Shown: in pieces, positions 21,774 through 23,845 of the stretch
How positions within the stretch are numbered: position 1 is the stretch's first letter
How the letters are laid out: every line of letters begins with the position of its first letter
Assembly (NCBI GenBank): GCA_964658455.1
Contig: CAZZZA010000035.1
Span: forward strand, 1 to 23,845
Direction: 5' to 3'
Origin: Lichenicola sp964658455
GTDB taxonomy: Bacteria > Pseudomonadota > Alphaproteobacteria > Acetobacterales > Acetobacteraceae
DNA length: 23,845 nucleotides
Position numbers and translations under genes: made by a program
The notes under the pieces: generated by a model
What the model was told of the DNA's origin: nothing
What the model saw: only the letters and a program-made list of their open reading frames with translations
The model's database searches: none

Positions 21774-22738
21774 ACGATCTCGCCGGCCTGCTGCTCGGCG
21801 CCGCGGCGCTGCTGGTGCACGGGCTGCTGACGCTGGCGGCGGCGCCGCTGGCCGGATCTCTGGTCGAATGGGCGAGCGGGGTCGCGCAGGGACGGCCGGC
21901 CCCGGGGCCCGGGCTGGCGCCGATCGCGCCGGCCGCCTGGCGGGCGCTGGCGGGGCAGCCGTTCCGGTCGTTGCGCGCGTTGCTGGCGCGCCCGCCGGTG
22001 CGAACCGAAAACGCCTCGCCGCTGTTCGTCGCCGCACCGCGGCTGGCGTTCGCCCTCGCCCTGGTCGCCGCCTGCCTGGTGCCGTCCTTCGCCTCCGGCC
22101 TGCTCGATGCGCCGGCCGCCGACCTGCTGCTGGTGCTGGGACTGCTGGCCGCCGCGCAGGCGGTGCTGCTGCTGGCGGCGGCGGATGACGGGCAGGCGGC
22201 ACCCGGTCTGGAGGCGACCGGGCAGATGGTGAACGCGGTGCTGGCGGTGCCGGGGGCGATGCTGGCGGTGCTGGCCCTGTCGCTGCTTGGCGGCGGCACC
22301 GGGCTCGATCCGCTGCTGGCCGCGCGCCAGGGGGCGGTCGGGCTCGCGGCGTCCGACGCGCCGGGGATGCTGGCGGCAGTGGCGCTCGGGGTCTCGGCGA
22401 TCGCGGCGTCGGGCCGGCGCGACGCGCTTTCGCAGGGCTGGTCCGGGACCGATCTCGCGCTGATCAGGATCCAGGACGGGGTGCAGATCCTGGTCTGGAT
22501 CGATCTGGTCGGCGGCCTGGCGCTGCCGGGCAGCGTCGCGGTGGCGCAGTCCGGACCGCTCGGCTGGCTGGCCGGGCTGGCCTGCTGGGCGGCGCGGCTG
22601 CTGCTGGGCTGCTTGCTGCTGGGCGTGGCCGGCGCCAGGCTGACGACGCTATCGTCCAGGCGGCGGCTGGCCGGCCTGTCGGTGCTGCTGGCGCTGATCG
22701 CGCCGATCCTGCTGCTGGCCGGAAGGGGGATCGCGTGA
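21770..22738 (+). CDS. hyfC: Hydrogenase-4 subunit C-like (NuoH superfamily) membrane protein, divergent
   Basis: The 322-residue protein matches HyfC/HycD, the NuoH-like membrane anchor of group 4 hydrogenases, in length and order of segments. Landmarks are an N-terminal helix, a loop with GQPFRSLRALLARPPVRTENAS (family: LQPYxDLxKLxRKE) at about 62-83, AAPRLAFALALVAACLVP, EATGQMVNAVLAVPGAML (family: GASREMLLxxLAEPAL), and WSGTDLALIRIQDGVQILVW (family: YSGPDLALIE). The family's acidic loop ENGRIPVDNPxTHLELTMIHEAM is reduced to AASGRRDALSQG at about 212-223, and the EP glutamate is Val. The GTG start overlaps the upstream stop as GTGA, with GGGAG upstream. Confidence 0.75.
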   Translation: MNDLAGLLLGAAALLVHGLLTLAAAPLAGSLVEWASGVAQGRPAPGPGLAPIAPAAWRALAGQPFRSLRALLARPPVRTENASPLFVAAPRLAFALALVAACLVPSFASGLLDAPAADLLLVLGLLAAAQAVLLLAAADDGQAAPGLEATGQMVNAVLAVPGAMLAVLALSLLGGGTGLDPLLAARQGAVGLAASDAPGMLAAVALGVSAIAASGRRDALSQGWSGTDLALIRIQDGVQILVWIDLVGGLALPGSVAVAQSGPLGWLAGLACWAARLLLGCLLLGVAGARLTTLSSRRRLAGLSVLLALIAPILLLAGRGIA

Positions 22739-23334
22739 GCGGGCTGGCCGGGCTGCTGGTCGGCGCGCTGCTGATCCAGGCGATCCTGTGCGCGCGGCCG
22801 GCGCCGCTTTCCGCATGGCCGGCGCGCCTGCTGGTGCAGGGCGGGCTGCTGGGAAGCTGCCTGCTGGCGCGCGCGCTGGCGGCGGCGCCCGGCGGCGCGC
22901 CGGTCGAGATCGCGCTCGCCGGCATGTTGGCGCTGATCGCGCAGGCGGCGTGGCTGATCGTGCAGCGGCCGGCGCTCGCACGCCGGGTAGCCCCCCGGCC
23001 GGCGGGTGCGGCGGCGGCTCCGGTCTGGCCGATGCTCGCGGCGGTGCTGGCGGCGTGGCTGGCGCTGCGGCTGCTGCCGGAACCAGCCCTGCTCGCCGGC
23101 GCGCGCGGCGTACCGAGCGCGTCGCTCGGCATCGTGCTGGCCGGTCTGATCGGCGCGCTGGCGACCGCGGCGACGCGGGCGCGGTTCGCCTGCCTGCTTG
23201 TGTCGGCGAACGGCCTGCTGCTGGCCGGCTGCGCCGTCGCCGGTCCGGGCTGGGCCTCGCTGCTGGCGCTGCTGCCGCTGCAGGCCCTGGCGCTGCATGG
23301 CCTGTGCGGCCGACACGAAGCCGATCCGGTATGA
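22735..23334 (+). CDS. hyfE: Hydrogenase-4 subunit E-like (NuoK superfamily) membrane protein, divergent
   Basis: The 199-residue protein has about six hydrophobic segments and matches HyfE in length, position and helix layout. The landmark VxENGxFL of HyfE/NuoK appears as LLVSANGLLLAG (154-165), with the glutamate replaced by Ala, and the later VELG region reads SLLALLP. The lysine-bearing helix of the family (LLTLLVKxxLIP) reads LALIAQAAWLIV with Gln. The GTG start overlaps the previous stop by four bases and has GGAAGGGGGA upstream; its own stop overlaps the next ATG. Assignment rests on operon order plus weak landmarks. Confidence 0.65.
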   Translation: MSGLAGLLVGALLIQAILCARPAPLSAWPARLLVQGGLLGSCLLARALAAAPGGAPVEIALAGMLALIAQAAWLIVQRPALARRVAPRPAGAAAAPVWPMLAAVLAAWLALRLLPEPALLAGARGVPSASLGIVLAGLIGALATAATRARFACLLVSANGLLLAGCAVAGPGWASLLALLPLQALALHGLCGRHEADPV

Positions 23335-23845
23335 CCGGAACCCTGCCGGCGATCCTGGCCCTGCCGTTCCTGCTGGCGCTGATGCCGGCGCTGCTGCCGT
23401 CGGCGGCGCGCGGGCGCGGCGTGGCGCTGGCCGGTCTCTGGATGGCGCTCGCCACGCTGCTGGTCGCGGTCTGGGGCGCCGGCGCCCACGGAACGGCGGC
23501 GGCGAGCGGGCCCTGGCGTGACGACGGGCTGTCGCGGGCGCTGTCGGTGCTGCCGGCGGTCGCCTGGCTGCTGACCGCCTTGCTGGCGGCGATCCGGCCC
23601 GGCGGCGGCACCATGGCGCGCTGGTCGCGGCGGCCGATCGCCACCCAGCTCTGCGTCGCTGGTGCGATGCTGATGTGCCGGGTCGAGCTGCTGGCGCTGG
23701 CGCCGCCCGGCTTCGCGCTGCTGCTCTGGGCGCTGGCGCGGCTCGAGGCCCGCTCCTGGCGGGTCGCCGCGTTCGGGCTGGCGTCGCTGCTGGCGCCGTT
23801 GCTGCTGATGCAGGCCGGGATCCTGGTGCTCGGCATCGGGCTGGG
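23331..23845 (+). CDS. hyfF: Hydrogenase-4 subunit F/D-like membrane protein, truncated by the window end
   Basis: The frame opened by the ATG at 23331, which overlaps the preceding stop as ATGA, stays open to the end of the window (171 codons). It encodes several hydrophobic helices. Weak landmarks of the NuoL/M/N superfamily are WRDDGLSRALSVLPAVAWLL (family: DGLSxLF) and QLCVAGAMLMCRVELLALAPPGFALLLWAL. The latter aligns with the LFLxAMLGVVLADNLLLLWVFWELTTLxS helix but lacks the WE glutamate. In alphaproteobacterial hyf-like operons HyfF follows HyfE, which supports the call. The conserved C-terminal part and any hydrogenase-like large and small subunits would lie beyond the window. Confidence 0.55.
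   Translation, partial: MTGTLPAILALPFLLALMPALLPSAARGRGVALAGLWMALATLLVAVWGAGAHGTAAASGPWRDDGLSRALSVLPAVAWLLTALLAAIRPGGGTMARWSRRPIATQLCVAGAMLMCRVELLALAPPGFALLLWALARLEARSWRVAAFGLASLLAPLLLMQAGILVLGIGL

Noticed and set aside
19778..22738. 986-codon plus-strand frame across the HyfB-like gene, ending in the HyfC-like gene
   Set aside because: The portion over the HyfB-like gene is an Arg/Gly/Ala-rich out-of-frame shadow; only the last 322 residues are the real HyfC-like protein starting at the GTG at 21770.
19818..23845. Reading the last operon as NADH dehydrogenase (Complex I) or an Mrp antiporter
   Set aside because: The order NuoL/M-like, NuoH-like, 199-residue NuoK-like with extra helices, then another NuoL/M/N-like gene fits hydrogenase-4/formate hydrogenlyase, not nuo or mrp operons.

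Overview
This window is very GC-rich, densely packed chromosomal DNA from what looks like an alphaproteobacterium, most likely in the Rhodospirillales/Acetobacteraceae range. That placement is an inference from protein style, GTG/TTG starts, ATGA/GTGA stop-start overlaps and gene content; no rRNA or marker gene is present to prove it. I see no tRNA, rRNA, CRISPR array, insertion sequence or phage gene.

Layout. (1) 1-3.1 kb: the 3' end of a YfdC-type formate/nitrite channel gene, then a cobalamin block: bluB and cobD on the minus strand, translationally coupled, with cobC divergent. (2) 3.1-7.4 kb: a minus-strand uptake operon made of a TonB-dependent siderophore-type receptor, a PepSY-TM inner-membrane protein whose ATG directly follows the receptor stop, and a small exported proline-rich protein. 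A divergent FtrA/GlxA-type AraC regulator follows. (3) 8.4-16.2 kb: a complete-looking histidine utilisation locus, hutC-hutF on the minus strand and hutI-hutH-hutU on the plus strand. It ends in an M20 metallo-amidohydrolase that sits where the N-formylglutamate deformylase gene (hutG) would be expected. (4) 16.2-18.1 kb: an Lrp/AsnC regulator divergent from a DUF6356 small membrane protein and a YeiH/UPF0324 transporter. (5) 18.2-19.7 kb: holC, a 47-residue hydrophilic protein and an aldo/keto reductase. (6) 19.8 kb to the end: four overlapping genes for hydrogenase-4/formate hydrogenlyase-like membrane subunits (HyfB, HyfC, HyfE and a truncated HyfF).

Most interesting signals. First, the Hyf-like membrane module has lost, in all four subunits, the acidic and lysine residues that carry protons in the Complex I/Mrp/Hyf superfamily, while keeping its fold signatures and tight operon. 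This suggests an unusual non-pumping relative of energy-converting hydrogenase-related complexes. Second, the hut operon carries an amidohydrolase instead of HutG, suggesting non-orthologous replacement of the last step (N-formylglutamate to glutamate plus formate). Third, sites fitting the HutC-subfamily operator pattern GT(A/C)TA(G/T)AC occur twice, exactly 30 bp apart, between hutF and hutI, and once more at the start of the FtrA-type regulator. This hints that HutC may also act on the receptor/regulator locus next door.
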